From: an uncultured Clostridia bacterium | GTDB taxonomy: Bacteria > Bacillota > Clostridia > Lachnospirales > Anaerotignaceae | NCBI GenBank assembly: GCA_910587735.1 | Contig: CAJUNT010000008.1 | Coordinates: forward strand, 1 to 64,000 | DNA: 64,000 nt | Direction of reading: 5' to 3' | In this document: positions 1 through 9,058 of the stretch, in pieces | How the letters are laid out: the number at the start of each line of letters is the position of its first letter | Numbering within the stretch: the stretch's first letter is position 1 | The notes under the pieces: model-generated | Told to the model about the DNA's origin: nothing | The model's input: the letters and a program-made list of their open reading frames with translations, nothing else | Database searches by the model: none | Made by a program: the position numbers and the translations under genes

Positions 1-165
1 GTATTTTTAAAAGTCTTTTTCGTATTTTTATTTTCATGTTAAGTTAACAGAACCATATATTTACATGATTAGTATAACATCTTTTTTTTGTACATACAAC
101 CTTTTGAAATAGTATTGAATAAATATAAAGTGAGTGATAGAATAAAATCAAAGGAGGTTATGTTA

Positions 166-420
166 TTGAAAGAATATTTTACACAACAGCAAATAGAAAA
201 GGAATTTAATAAAATATACATTGAAGAAGATGATTTATTATTAGAAGGTGAATTTGTAAAGGGAGAAGGGAAACATTATATTATAACAGGTATTGCAACT
301 ATTGAAAATGAGCGTTATCATGATTTTGAAATAGAATTTAATTTAATAGACTTTCCAAAAGAGGAAACACTTGATAATATTATGGATATAGATTGGGAAT
401 GGTATGATTATTTATGCTAA
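166..420 (+). CDS. small acidic protein of unknown function
   Basis: I do not recognise this family. The frame is open from 88, but the ribosome site AAGGAGG at 151-157 lies 8 bases before the TTG at 166, which gives an 84-residue protein; ATG at 160 is possible but only 2 bases from that site. The product is rich in Glu and Asp (an EEDD cluster and an acidic C-terminus ending in DWEWYDYLC), has no signal peptide or membrane segment, and should be a small soluble cytoplasmic protein. It lies 30 bases upstream of the carbonic anhydrase gene on the same strand and may be co-transcribed with it. Bases 1-87 are very AT-rich and show no clear promoter. Confidence 0.6.
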   Translation: MKEYFTQQQIEKEFNKIYIEEDDLLLEGEFVKGEGKHYIITGIATIENERYHDFEIEFNLIDFPKEETLDNIMDIDWEWYDYLC

Positions 421-450
421 GTACATCAAATAATGAAGAGGTGATAAATT

Positions 451-1002
451 ATGAATGATGGATTAAAAAAGATGTTAGAATATAATCGCATTTTTGTCGA
501 ACATGAAATGTATAAGAAATATGAAACAACAAAATATCCTGATAGAAAAATTGCAATACTTGCTTGTATGGATACTCGAATGACAGAACTTTTACCTGCT
601 GCTCTTGGTTTAAAAAATGGTGATGTGAAACTAATTAAAAATGCTGGCGGACAAGTTATGCATCCTTATGGAAGTGTTATGTTCAGTTTAATTGTTGCGG
701 TGTATGAATTAGATGTGGATACTATTATTGTAATTGGACATGATGATTGCGGAGGACAACTTTTAGATGGAAAAAAAGTAATAGAAAAAATGATGGAAAA
801 GGGTATATCAGTAGAGGATATTAAATATATTGATGAAACACATAAAAATGTAGAGCAGTGGCTAACAGGATTTCATAGTGTAGAAAAGTCTGTACATTCT
901 ACATTAGAAATCATTAAAAATCATCCTCTTATTCATAAAGATGTTGAAGTATATGGATTTATTATGAGTCCAAAAACGGGAGCATTACGTTCTATAAAAT
1001 AA
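451..1002 (+). CDS. beta-class carbonic anhydrase
   Basis: Predicted zinc enzyme interconverting CO2 and bicarbonate in the cytoplasm. At 183 residues it has the length of the short bacterial beta class. The zinc ligands and catalytic dyad are visible: CMDTRM near residues 39-44 (Cys, then the Asp/Arg pair) and GHDDCG near 97-102 (His and Cys ligands). NAGG near 64-67 is also typical. A GAGGTG ribosome site precedes the ATG. The unknown small gene lies 30 bases upstream and a hairpin terminator follows. Bicarbonate made here could feed the acetyl-CoA carboxylase and pyruvate carboxylase encoded further along, which is inference from content and not from linkage. Confidence 0.93.
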   Translation: MNDGLKKMLEYNRIFVEHEMYKKYETTKYPDRKIAILACMDTRMTELLPAALGLKNGDVKLIKNAGGQVMHPYGSVMFSLIVAVYELDVDTIIVIGHDDCGGQLLDGKKVIEKMMEKGISVEDIKYIDETHKNVEQWLTGFHSVEKSVHSTLEIIKNHPLIHKDVEVYGFIMSPKTGALRSIK

Positions 1003-1007
1003 GCATA

Positions 1008-1043
1008 AAAAAAGAGTCAATAATGTTATGTTGATTCTTTTTT
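1008..1043 (+). terminator. intrinsic terminator after carbonic anhydrase
   Basis: An A-rich arm ending in GAGTCAA pairs with TTGATTC across a 10-base loop (one G-U pair) and is followed by a T-run. It closes the two-gene unit before the next operon. Confidence 0.8.
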
Positions 1044-1139
1044 ATATTTTTATAAAAAAATAGTTTATGTTTTTATAAAAAAGCACTATAATAATGATAA
1101 TTGTACAATATAAAAATTATAGCAGAAATGGGTGTATTT

Positions 1140-4100
1140 ATGCAAAAAAAATCAATACAAGATATTTATCATAATTTAACAGACAGACTAACAGATCGTC
1201 GTTTTTTACGTAAAATGCGTACCACAAAAAAATCTATGCTTATTTTATTAAAACAAGATGATTGGAAAACAAACATTAAATTTGTCATACAGCATAATGA
1301 AATCACTTGTGAAAATGTACTGACTGTTTGTTTAAAAACGATAGATTTTATGTGTCCAGAAAAGTTACAACAAAATTGGCTGGAATATATTTATCAATAT
1401 ATTAGAAAAGGACTTTTTCAAGAAAGTGTAAAAATGATAATAAACCCTTATTATGAAAAAGCGATATTCTTTTATTTAGAGGTACTGAGAGTATTTTTTG
1501 ATTATGAAAAAGAAACAAAACCTTTTGAAAGAACAAGGGACTTTCAATTTGCAACAGAAGAAGAAATTGCTGGAAGTCATTACGCAGAAGAATATAGAAG
1601 ATTTCGCAAATGTATAAAAAATCAATATTTTTATGAATTAATGCGTATAGGTAAAGAAATTATGCCTTTTGATTCACTTGCACATATTGCGGGAGTACAT
1701 TATGTAGCAATGCATACAGCAAGACAAATTGTAAAAACGAATGTTCCCATTGATTTAGGTTTAATTTCTGGAGCAGCAGCAGGGCATGATATTGGAAAAT
1801 ATGGTTGTAAAGATGAAGAAGTAAAAAGAATTCCTTATTTACATTATTACTATACAGACTTGTGGTGCAAAGTGAACATTTTGCCTTCTATTGGTCATAT
1901 AGCTGCAAATCACTCTACATGGGATTTAGAATTAGAAGATTTACCAATAGAATCTTTAATATTGATTTATGCTGATTTTAGAGTAAAAGCAAAGGGTTGG
2001 GAAAATGGAAAAGAAATTATGGGTTTTTTCAGCTTAGAAGATTCCTTTCAAGTAATATTAAATAAACTAGATAATGTTGATACGGCAAAAGAAAATAGAT
2101 ATCGTCATGTATATGCAAAGCTGAAAGATTTTGAAGATTATATGATTAGTCTTGGTGTCAATGTAGATTTTGCAACAGATAAATTAACACCAATGCTAAA
2201 AAAAGATAAAGCTATTTTGAGTATGGATGAAACAGTAGAAGCATTAAAATATATGTCTATTGAACATAATATTTCTCTTATGCATAGGTTAAGCCATGAA
2301 GTTTCATTTGGTAATATTTTAGAATCAGCAAGAAGTGCTAAAAATTGGAAAAACAGTCGTGCGTATCTGAATATATTTGAAGAATATTTTACATATATGA
2401 CACAAAAGCAAAAAACTATGACATTAAATTTTTTATATGAATTGTTAATGCATAGAGAAGGGGACATACGTAGACAAGCCGCAGATTTAATGGGTAATAT
2501 TATTGTAAATTATGATGAAGATTATAGAAAAGAGTTACCAAAAGATGTTAAAATTTCTTTAGGAGAACATACAAGCCAAGAACTATTAACACAATATTTA
2601 ACATTGATAATAGAGCCTGACCATAAAGTAACAGATAAACATAAAAGATGGATTGGATATACTTTAAAAATATTAATTGGTTCTGTATTAAGCAGATGTT
2701 CTGATAAAAAGGGTGGAAAATATTTAAGTTATTTGTTAAAATTTTATGAAAATACAGAAAGAGAAGAAGCGACATTATTTATTATGCTAGATTCTCTTTT
2801 ACTGTTACCACTTCATTTAATGCAAGAGGAAGAAATTGAGATATTGCTTCATTTTTCAAAAAAGGCAATTCAAACAGACTCTATAGAAGTTTGGGCAGCT
2901 GCATTACGTTTTATAAAATATATGACAGAATGTGTACCAAAAAATGAAAAATGGGCAATTATATTACAACAAATAATAAAAGAGATACCTTCAAAAAATT
3001 ATTATACATTACAATTTTTAATTCATAAAGCAGCAAAGAATTGGAATTTAAAAGAATGTTTTGACTATTGTGATTTAAAAACAATATATGAGGATAGTTC
3101 TATTGTATCTGAGATATTTTTAGAGAATACAAAAGTAGCAACACCATGGGTAATAAAATCTGTCAATATAGAATGGCTTTTGGATAGAGTATATATAGAT
3201 AAAAATATGTCTGCATTACAAATAGCAACCCATTTTTCTAATCTTGTAAAAGTAAGTGAAAGGGTAGCGGTGCGTCATAATGCTGGTAGTGCTCTTGTAA
3301 GTATTGCACCTCTTTTGACATTAGCGCAAAGAAATGAAATTGCTATTGAATTAACAAAAGGGCTTGAAATTGGAGAATATGAATTTTCAAAATATATTCC
3401 TCAGTATCTAGGGGAATTTGCACTTTATCTTCATCCATATGAATTAGATGAATTTGTAAGCGATTTAAAGCGTCTTTTAATTAGTACAAATTCACGTGTT
3501 GTTTGTCTTACATTAGATACATTAGGTATTATATTACAACATTACGGTATTTATAAAGAGCGTTTTCAAGAAAGTATACAAAAATATGAAGAACGTAAAA
3601 AGGTAATATTAGGCATGATATTAGGAGGTTTAGCAAATTATAATGAAACCGTTAGTCAAGAAGCTGTTCTTGTAATCGGTCAATATTTGTTTGGAAGTAA
3701 ATTACTTTCATTAGAGGAGAAAAAAGATATATTCAAAATGATGGCTAAAAAAATCACAACATTGATTGAAAATAAAGAAACATCTGAATTATCATTCTTT
3801 TATAATGCAGCTTCTTTAAATTATATTTATCGCTTTATAGGGGATTATTTATTTGCTTATCAATCATTTGATTTTGAAGAACCAAATAAAATTGCATTTT
3901 TTCCTGGAACATTTGACCCATTTTCACTAGGACATAAAGGTATTGCAAAAGAAATACGAGATATGGGATTTGTTGTATATTTAGCATTAGATGAATTTTC
4001 TTGGTCTAAAAAAACACAGCCTCATATGATAAGAAGAGAAATCGTAACGATGTCCGTAGCAAACGAAGAAAATATTTATTTATTCCCAGATGATATACCA

Positions 4101-5999
4101 GTTAATATTGCAAATCCTAGTGATTTAAAGCAATTAAAAGAGTTGTTCCCAAATAAAGAAGTATATATGGTAGCAGGTAGTGATGTAGTAGAAAATGCAT
4201 CCTCTTATAAAGTTCCTACAGTAGAACATTCTATACAAACATTTAATCATATTTTATTTTTAAGGGAAAGTCAAATGCATCAAAAAGGGTGTAATTATGG
4301 AGAATTAGATAACAAAATTTTAGGAAGTGTATTAAAATTAAAATTACCAGTACATCTAGAAGATATTAGCTCTACTAGAATTAGAGAAAATATAGATGAT
4401 AATAGAGATATATCCAATTTAATTGACCCTGTAGCACAGAATTATATTTATGAAAATAGTTTATATTTAAGAGAGCCTCAATATAAACAAATTATCCGTG
4501 CAAAAACAATACAAATTGAATTGTTTGACCACTTAACATATTCTTTGCAAAATGAATTATTTGAATTTTCTTATAAACATGAAAATCAAGAAGGAATTCG
4601 TTTTGCTATGGGCAGACAAGATGCAGATTTTGCAATTATACGTGATGGTAATATGAATGGAGAAATTGTAGGAGTATCTATATTTTGTCCATTAACAACA
4701 TTAAAACTTTATCAAGAATTTAGAAGTATGGAAATTGCAAATCATATTAGAGAAAATACATCAGGGCGTATTTTACTTATTACAGGATTGTATGTTTCAA
4801 AAGATACAAAAATTAGAAATGCGGAACAGCTTTTATTAACAGAAACATTAGCAAGTGCATTAGCAAAAGATTATACATATTGTGTGTTTAGCCCAGAAAT
4901 TGGATTTATAAACAAAAAAATACATATGGTATTAGAACAACAAGGATTTTATGAGTTACATGAGGGCGTATCAGAACGACCTATATTTGTAGTAGATATG
5001 AAAAATCCTATTGCTTTTATACAAAATATGGAGACAGTAATAAAAGAGCCTTTTAATAGAAATAAGAGAGTATTAGATACACTAGATGAAACACATAATA
5101 AATTACAAAAAGTAATGACACAGCTTTATCCAGGAAATTTAGTTATTTCATTCCATTCTAGTGTTATGCATCATAGACTGGTAGAAATGATTACAAAAGC
5201 GAATGGTGTACCAAGCGAACCTTTGCCTGTAAGAAAATTAGGTCCTGCTATGTGTGTGCCATTTGGTAAAATTTTAAGAGGTATGGTGATTCCTAATACT
5301 ACAACAAAAGTATTGCATACTGAAAAAACATATGAATCTGAATTAAAAAATTTTAAAATTACAGAATATCCTAACTATTCACCATTAAAAAATCAAACAA
5401 GAACAATAAAATCTTTTCAAAAGCCTGTTATATTAGTAGATGATTTGTTGCATAAGGGATATCGTATTAAAGAATTAGATCCTTTATTTAAAGAAGAGGA
5501 TATTGAAATTGAACGTATTATTGTTGGTGTGCTTTCTGGCAGAGGAAAGGACTTAATGGATATACAAAATAGAAAAGTAGAAAGTTTGTATTTTATTCCT
5601 TCTCTACGTGCTTGGTTTGTAGAATCTACTATTTATCCTTTTATAGGAGGAGATAGTGTAGAAAGAAAGGAAAAATTAAAAGCAAATTTATTAAATTCTA
5701 TCAATTTAATATTACCTTATGTTATGCCAGCATTTTTAAAGGGAGCTACAAAAGAAAATATATATCACTTATCTATGGCTGCGTTAGAAAATGCAAGGGA
5801 TATTATAACGGTATTAGAAGAAGAATACCAAAAAGAATATGAAAGAAATTTAACATTAAATCGATTAAGTGAGGTCATTATTCATCCTAGTTGTCCAGAT
5901 AAAGGAGGATGTTTAAGCTATGATTATCATTTAGCGCCATCTGTTTATATTGCGAATGATATTGAGAAATTAGTAAGATTAAGTGGATTAATAAAATAA
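1140..5999 (+). CDS. giant HD / nucleotidyltransferase / GNAT-like / PRTase-like fusion protein
   Basis: Function unknown; very large cytoplasmic protein, about 1619 residues from ATG 1140. The frame is open from a TTG at 1101 and there is another ATG at 1128; GGGTG just before 1140 decides the start only weakly. Domains in order: an HD-type hydrolase region around residues 190-270 (GHDIGKYG, then HIAANHS); a long helical HEAT-like middle of about 600 residues; an NMNAT/cytidylyltransferase-like domain from about 915 (GTFDPFSLGHKG, later ISSTRIRE); a GNAT-like stretch around 1100-1260; and a type I phosphoribosyltransferase-like segment with VILVDDLLHKG near 1430. No signal peptide or membrane segment is seen. 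It heads an operon with LDH-fold, flavodoxin-fold, CobI-like and MATE genes. The nucleotidyltransferase and HD motifs are clear; the GNAT and PRTase assignments are fold-level guesses. A role in making or processing a nucleotide-like metabolite is inference. Confidence 0.75.
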   Translation: MQKKSIQDIYHNLTDRLTDRRFLRKMRTTKKSMLILLKQDDWKTNIKFVIQHNEITCENVLTVCLKTIDFMCPEKLQQNWLEYIYQYIRKGLFQESVKMIINPYYEKAIFFYLEVLRVFFDYEKETKPFERTRDFQFATEEEIAGSHYAEEYRRFRKCIKNQYFYELMRIGKEIMPFDSLAHIAGVHYVAMHTARQIVKTNVPIDLGLISGAAAGHDIGKYGCKDEEVKRIPYLHYYYTDLWCKVNILPSIGHIAANHSTWDLELEDLPIESLILIYADFRVKAKGWENGKEIMGFFSLEDSFQVILNKLDNVDTAKENRYRHVYAKLKDFEDYMISLGVNVDFATDKLTPMLKKDKAILSMDETVEALKYMSIEHNISLMHRLSHEVSFGNILESARSAKNWKNSRAYLNIFEEYFTYMTQKQKTMTLNFLYELLMHREGDIRRQAADLMGNIIVNYDEDYRKELPKDVKISLGEHTSQELLTQYLTLIIEPDHKVTDKHKRWIGYTLKILIGSVLSRCSDKKGGKYLSYLLKFYENTEREEATLFIMLDSLLLLPLHLMQEEEIEILLHFSKKAIQTDSIEVWAAALRFIKYMTECVPKNEKWAIILQQIIKEIPSKNYYTLQFLIHKAAKNWNLKECFDYCDLKTIYEDSSIVSEIFLENTKVATPWVIKSVNIEWLLDRVYIDKNMSALQIATHFSNLVKVSERVAVRHNAGSALVSIAPLLTLAQRNEIAIELTKGLEIGEYEFSKYIPQYLGEFALYLHPYELDEFVSDLKRLLISTNSRVVCLTLDTLGIILQHYGIYKERFQESIQKYEERKKVILGMILGGLANYNETVSQEAVLVIGQYLFGSKLLSLEEKKDIFKMMAKKITTLIENKETSELSFFYNAASLNYIYRFIGDYLFAYQSFDFEEPNKIAFFPGTFDPFSLGHKGIAKEIRDMGFVVYLALDEFSWSKKTQPHMIRREIVTMSVANEENIYLFPDDIPVNIANPSDLKQLKELFPNKEVYMVAGSDVVENASSYKVPTVEHSIQTFNHILFLRESQMHQKGCNYGELDNKILGSVLKLKLPVHLEDISSTRIRENIDDNRDISNLIDPVAQNYIYENSLYLREPQYKQIIRAKTIQIELFDHLTYSLQNELFEFSYKHENQEGIRFAMGRQDADFAIIRDGNMNGEIVGVSIFCPLTTLKLYQEFRSMEIANHIRENTSGRILLITGLYVSKDTKIRNAEQLLLTETLASALAKDYTYCVFSPEIGFINKKIHMVLEQQGFYELHEGVSERPIFVVDMKNPIAFIQNMETVIKEPFNRNKRVLDTLDETHNKLQKVMTQLYPGNLVISFHSSVMHHRLVEMITKANGVPSEPLPVRKLGPAMCVPFGKILRGMVIPNTTTKVLHTEKTYESELKNFKITEYPNYSPLKNQTRTIKSFQKPVILVDDLLHKGYRIKELDPLFKEEDIEIERIIVGVLSGRGKDLMDIQNRKVESLYFIPSLRAWFVESTIYPFIGGDSVERKEKLKANLLNSINLILPYVMPAFLKGATKENIYHLSMAALENARDIITVLEEEYQKEYERNLTLNRLSEVIIHPSCPDKGGCLSYDYHLAPSVYIANDIEKLVRLSGLIK

Positions 6000-6020
6000 T
6001 AATATAACGAGGTATAATAT

Positions 6021-7202
6021 ATGGAATGGTTGGAGAAAGAAAATGGTATAATTGTTGGTATAAAAAAGGATATTCAAAAATCAAAAGGACGCTTTTTAGC
6101 AAAATATCCAGAGATGCTTTTTACACAAGAAGGCATAGAATGGATTAGTACAAGCCATATGAAAGCAGATATTACAGCATTACCCCAAAATATCAAAAAT
6201 GCTTTTGCTCAAAATGTAAATATTACTTGTGTAAATACTGCTTATAAAACAATAGAAGAATGGGGAAAAGAAGAAAATCAATCATTAAAAAAGAAAACAG
6301 TACATATTTTAGCATTAGGTGATGTAGGAAGTACTGTTTTAATGGGACTGAAACTGCTTGGTAAGGATTGCATACATAAAATTGGTATTTGCGATATGAA
6401 TGAAGCAGTGTGTAAAAGATGGGAATATGAAATGAATCAAACAGCATTTCCTTGGAAGTATGATATGTTACCAGAAATAGAAATCATAGATCAAGAGCAT
6501 TTATTTGACTGTGATGTATTTGTATTTTGTGCTTCAAAAGGAATTCCTCCCATTGGCTCTAATGTAAAGGATGTTAGAATGGCACAATTTGAAGCAAATA
6601 AAAATATTGTAAGTAATTTTGCCAAAAAGGCAAGAGAAAAACAATTTTCTGGTTTATTTGCGGTAGTATCTGACCCAGTAGACCCTTTATGTAAAGTAGC
6701 ATTTTTAGCAAGTAATGAAAATATAAATGGAGAATTTGATGGAAAGGGACTTTTACCAGAACAAATACAAGGTTATGGACTTGGTGTTATGAATGCAAGA
6801 GCAGCTTATTTTGCTAAAAAGGATAATCGTTTTGAATCCTTTTTAACAGAAGGTAGAGCATTTGGTCCTCATGGGCAGGATTTAGTAATTGCAAACAGTA
6901 TTAAAAATTATGATGATACACTTTCAAGAGAATTAACTACGCTTGCCATAGAAGCAAATATGAAAACAAGAGAGTTAGGATTTAAGCCTTATATTGCGCC
7001 AGCATTTTCTTCAGCGGCAATTTCTATATTGCTAACAATAAAAGGAGAGTGGCATTATAGTTCTAATTTTTTAGGGGGCGTTTATATGGGTTGTAAAAAT
7101 AGAACAACAATATCAGGTTTAGAAATAGAAAGTTTACCTTTACCAGAAACATTGTATTGTCGTATTAAAAAAGCATTTCAAAATTTGGAGAATATAATAT
7201 GA
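6021..7202 (+). CDS. LDH/MDH-fold NAD-binding protein with altered active site
   Basis: A 393-residue member of the lactate/malate dehydrogenase superfamily, longer than a usual LDH because of about 95 extra N-terminal residues. The Rossmann loop ALGDVGSTVL lies near residue 100. SDPVDPL near 213 matches the family NPVD element and GPHGQD near 282 carries the catalytic His. The substrate/proton-relay segment reads GLGVMNARAAYF: the Arg of the usual DxxR motif aligns, but Asp is replaced by Met or Asn. It may therefore act on an unusual substrate or be non-canonical. The gene starts 21 bases after the giant fusion gene, with a weak GAGG site, and overlaps the next gene by 4 bases, so translation is probably coupled. 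Classical L-LDH function is unlikely in this setting. Confidence 0.7.
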   Translation: MEWLEKENGIIVGIKKDIQKSKGRFLAKYPEMLFTQEGIEWISTSHMKADITALPQNIKNAFAQNVNITCVNTAYKTIEEWGKEENQSLKKKTVHILALGDVGSTVLMGLKLLGKDCIHKIGICDMNEAVCKRWEYEMNQTAFPWKYDMLPEIEIIDQEHLFDCDVFVFCASKGIPPIGSNVKDVRMAQFEANKNIVSNFAKKAREKQFSGLFAVVSDPVDPLCKVAFLASNENINGEFDGKGLLPEQIQGYGLGVMNARAAYFAKKDNRFESFLTEGRAFGPHGQDLVIANSIKNYDDTLSRELTTLAIEANMKTRELGFKPYIAPAFSSAAISILLTIKGEWHYSSNFLGGVYMGCKNRTTISGLEIESLPLPETLYCRIKKAFQNLENII

Positions 7203-8269
7203 AAAACGAATTGATTTTAGTACAACCTCATTGTGAAGAAAAGCAAAAAACGAAAAGATTAGAGCAAGTTTTACAGAAAGCGCTAGAAAATATTTGTTAC
7301 CAAAAAATTACGAAAGAAGAAGAATTCAAAAATTTACAAAATAAAAAAATTCTTTTTGCGATTTCTCAAGGTATTTCAGGTATTAATTTAGAATATTTTC
7401 GATTTTTGAAAAAATTAAGAATGAATACTAATTTGTTAGAAAACTCCGTTGCAGGTATTATTGTAGACGGAGAAAGCGAATTATTTACAAAATCTATTGC
7501 TAGAGAATTTGCATTTACTGCAAACCAAGCAGGCTGCACATTCCCTGGCAGACCTCTTGTAGAGGCAACAGCCTCACTTCAAAATTTTAATGTGCAAGCA
7601 AAAATATTAGAAACAGATAATATAGGAGCGTACAAAAAATCAGCACGAGTATTAGTAGAACAAATATTATCTTTTTCTTCAATCAGAAAAAAACAACCAA
7701 ATATATTGGTACTTCATGCAAGCAATTTTAAAACATCTAATACATCACAGCTTTGGAATATGGTAAAACAACATTTAACTGATTGCAAAATAAAAGAGAT
7801 TTCATTAAGAAATGGTAGTGTACAGGATTGTTCAGGTTGCCCTTATACTATGTGTATGCATTTCAGTTCAAAATCAAATTGCTATTATGGTGGAGTAATT
7901 GTTGATGAGGTATATCCAGCAATACTAGAATGTGATGCACTCATATTGCTCTGTCCCAATTATAATGATGCAGTCAGTGCAAATTTATGTGCCTTTATTA
8001 ATAGATTAACAGCTTTGTTTCGCAAAACAAGATTTTATAAAAAATATATTTTTGGTATTATTGTATCTGGATATAGTGGGGGAGATTTAGTAGCAGAGCA
8101 GTTAATTAGTGCATTAAATATGAATAAAACATTCATATTACCTTCTCGTTTTGCTTTATTGGAAACAGCAAATGACCCAAGCAGCATACAAAAAATAGAA
8201 GGAATACAAAGAAAAGCAGAAAATTTTGCACAGCATATTTTAGAAACAATTAAAACAGAAAATATATAA
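7199..8269 (+). CDS. flavodoxin-fold NAD(P)H-dependent oxidoreductase-like protein
   Basis: A 356-residue protein with two parts. Residues 1-160 are of no family I recognise. From about residue 165 (NILVLHASNFKTSNTS) it resembles NADPH-dependent FMN reductases/flavodoxin-like proteins: an N-terminal strand-loop that could hold the FMN phosphate, DCSGCPYTMC near 205-214 as in iron-sulfur or Cys-bearing flavoproteins of this group, then the ILLCPNYNDAVSA strand and IIVSGYSGGD loop. It overlaps the LDH-fold gene by 4 bases (ATGA) and is followed after 16 bases by the CobI-like gene. It probably supplies or consumes reducing power in the same unknown pathway. FMN binding is inferred and the substrate is unknown. 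Confidence 0.65.
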   Translation: MKNELILVQPHCEEKQKTKRLEQVLQKALENICYQKITKEEEFKNLQNKKILFAISQGISGINLEYFRFLKKLRMNTNLLENSVAGIIVDGESELFTKSIAREFAFTANQAGCTFPGRPLVEATASLQNFNVQAKILETDNIGAYKKSARVLVEQILSFSSIRKKQPNILVLHASNFKTSNTSQLWNMVKQHLTDCKIKEISLRNGSVQDCSGCPYTMCMHFSSKSNCYYGGVIVDEVYPAILECDALILLCPNYNDAVSANLCAFINRLTALFRKTRFYKKYIFGIIVSGYSGGDLVAEQLISALNMNKTFILPSRFALLETANDPSSIQKIEGIQRKAENFAQHILETIKTENI

Positions 8270-8285
8270 TACAAAGGAGAAAGAT

Positions 8286-8987
8286 ATGAAAGGAACATTA
8301 TATGGTGTTGGTATTGGGGCAGGCAACCCACAATTTTTAACATATCAAGCAGCAGAATGTATTAAAAAATGTAATATTATTGCAATACCTGATAGTGGTA
8401 CAGAAAATTTTATTTCTTATAACATTGTAGTGCAAATGATACCAGAATTATCACAAAAGCAAATTATCAAAATATCTACTCCTATGACAAAAGATAAAAT
8501 GGTATTAAAAGAACATCATAAACAAGGGAGTAAAATGATACTAAAATATTTAGAAAATGAAAATGTCGCATTTTTAACACTAGGTGACCCCTCTATTTAT
8601 GCAACGTATATGTATGTTCATAAATTGGTAGAAAAAAATGGAGGACAAACAAAAATGATTTGTGGTGTTCCTTCTTTTTGTGCCGTTTCTGCTGCACTAG
8701 GCATTAGCTTAACAGAAGGTAATGATATGCTTCATATCATACCTGCTACTTATGGTTTGGAATATGCTTTATCATTATCTGGAACAAAAATACTAATGAA
8801 AGCAGGGAAATCATTTCAAAGTATAAAAGAAATACTTTTTCAAAATAAAAATAAATTTGATTGCTATATGGTTGAAAATTGTGGTATGAAAACAGAAAAA
8901 AAATATTTTTCAATAGAAGAATTTCCAGAACATACAGGCTATTTTAGTACAATTATTATAAAAGATAAAAAGAAGGAATCGTTATGA
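8286..8987 (+). CDS. CobI/CbiL-like SAM-dependent tetrapyrrole methylase-family protein
   Basis: A 233-residue protein of the precorrin methyltransferase family, closest by eye to precorrin-2 C20-methyltransferase. The N-terminal SAM loop reads YGVGIGAGNPQFLT where cobalamin enzymes usually have GVGxGPGDPELLT, so the conserved Pro and Asp are changed. LTLGDPSIYATYMY and ICGVPSFCAVSAALG match the family's second and third conserved stretches. The ribosome site AAAGGAG precedes the ATG. No other corrin gene lies in the window; the neighbours are redox proteins and an exporter. It may be an orphan cobalamin gene or a methylase recruited to another substrate, as is known for other members of this fold. 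Its stop overlaps the MATE start by 4 bases. Confidence 0.75.
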   Translation: MKGTLYGVGIGAGNPQFLTYQAAECIKKCNIIAIPDSGTENFISYNIVVQMIPELSQKQIIKISTPMTKDKMVLKEHHKQGSKMILKYLENENVAFLTLGDPSIYATYMYVHKLVEKNGGQTKMICGVPSFCAVSAALGISLTEGNDMLHIIPATYGLEYALSLSGTKILMKAGKSFQSIKEILFQNKNKFDCYMVENCGMKTEKKYFSIEEFPEHTGYFSTIIIKDKKKESL

Positions 8988-9058
8988 GTGAGTCTGTTGA
9001 AATGAAACAAAAAGAAGGAATCGTTATGAGTGAGTCTGTTGAAATGAAACAAAAAGAA
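8967..9058 (+). repeat. 42-bp in-frame tandem duplication at the MATE gene start
   Basis: Two identical 42-bp units (8967-9008 and 9009-9050) plus 8 bases of a third copy. Each unit carries an AAGGAA ribosome site and the ATG of MSESVEMKQKE, so the MATE gene has two equivalent starts 14 codons apart. Confidence 0.95.

Noticed and set aside
7199..8269. Annotation as a classical flavodoxin
   Set aside because: It is twice as long, has an unknown N-terminal half and Cys residues not found in flavodoxins.
8967..9058. CRISPR-like repeat
   Set aside because: Only two adjacent copies without spacers, inside a coding start.
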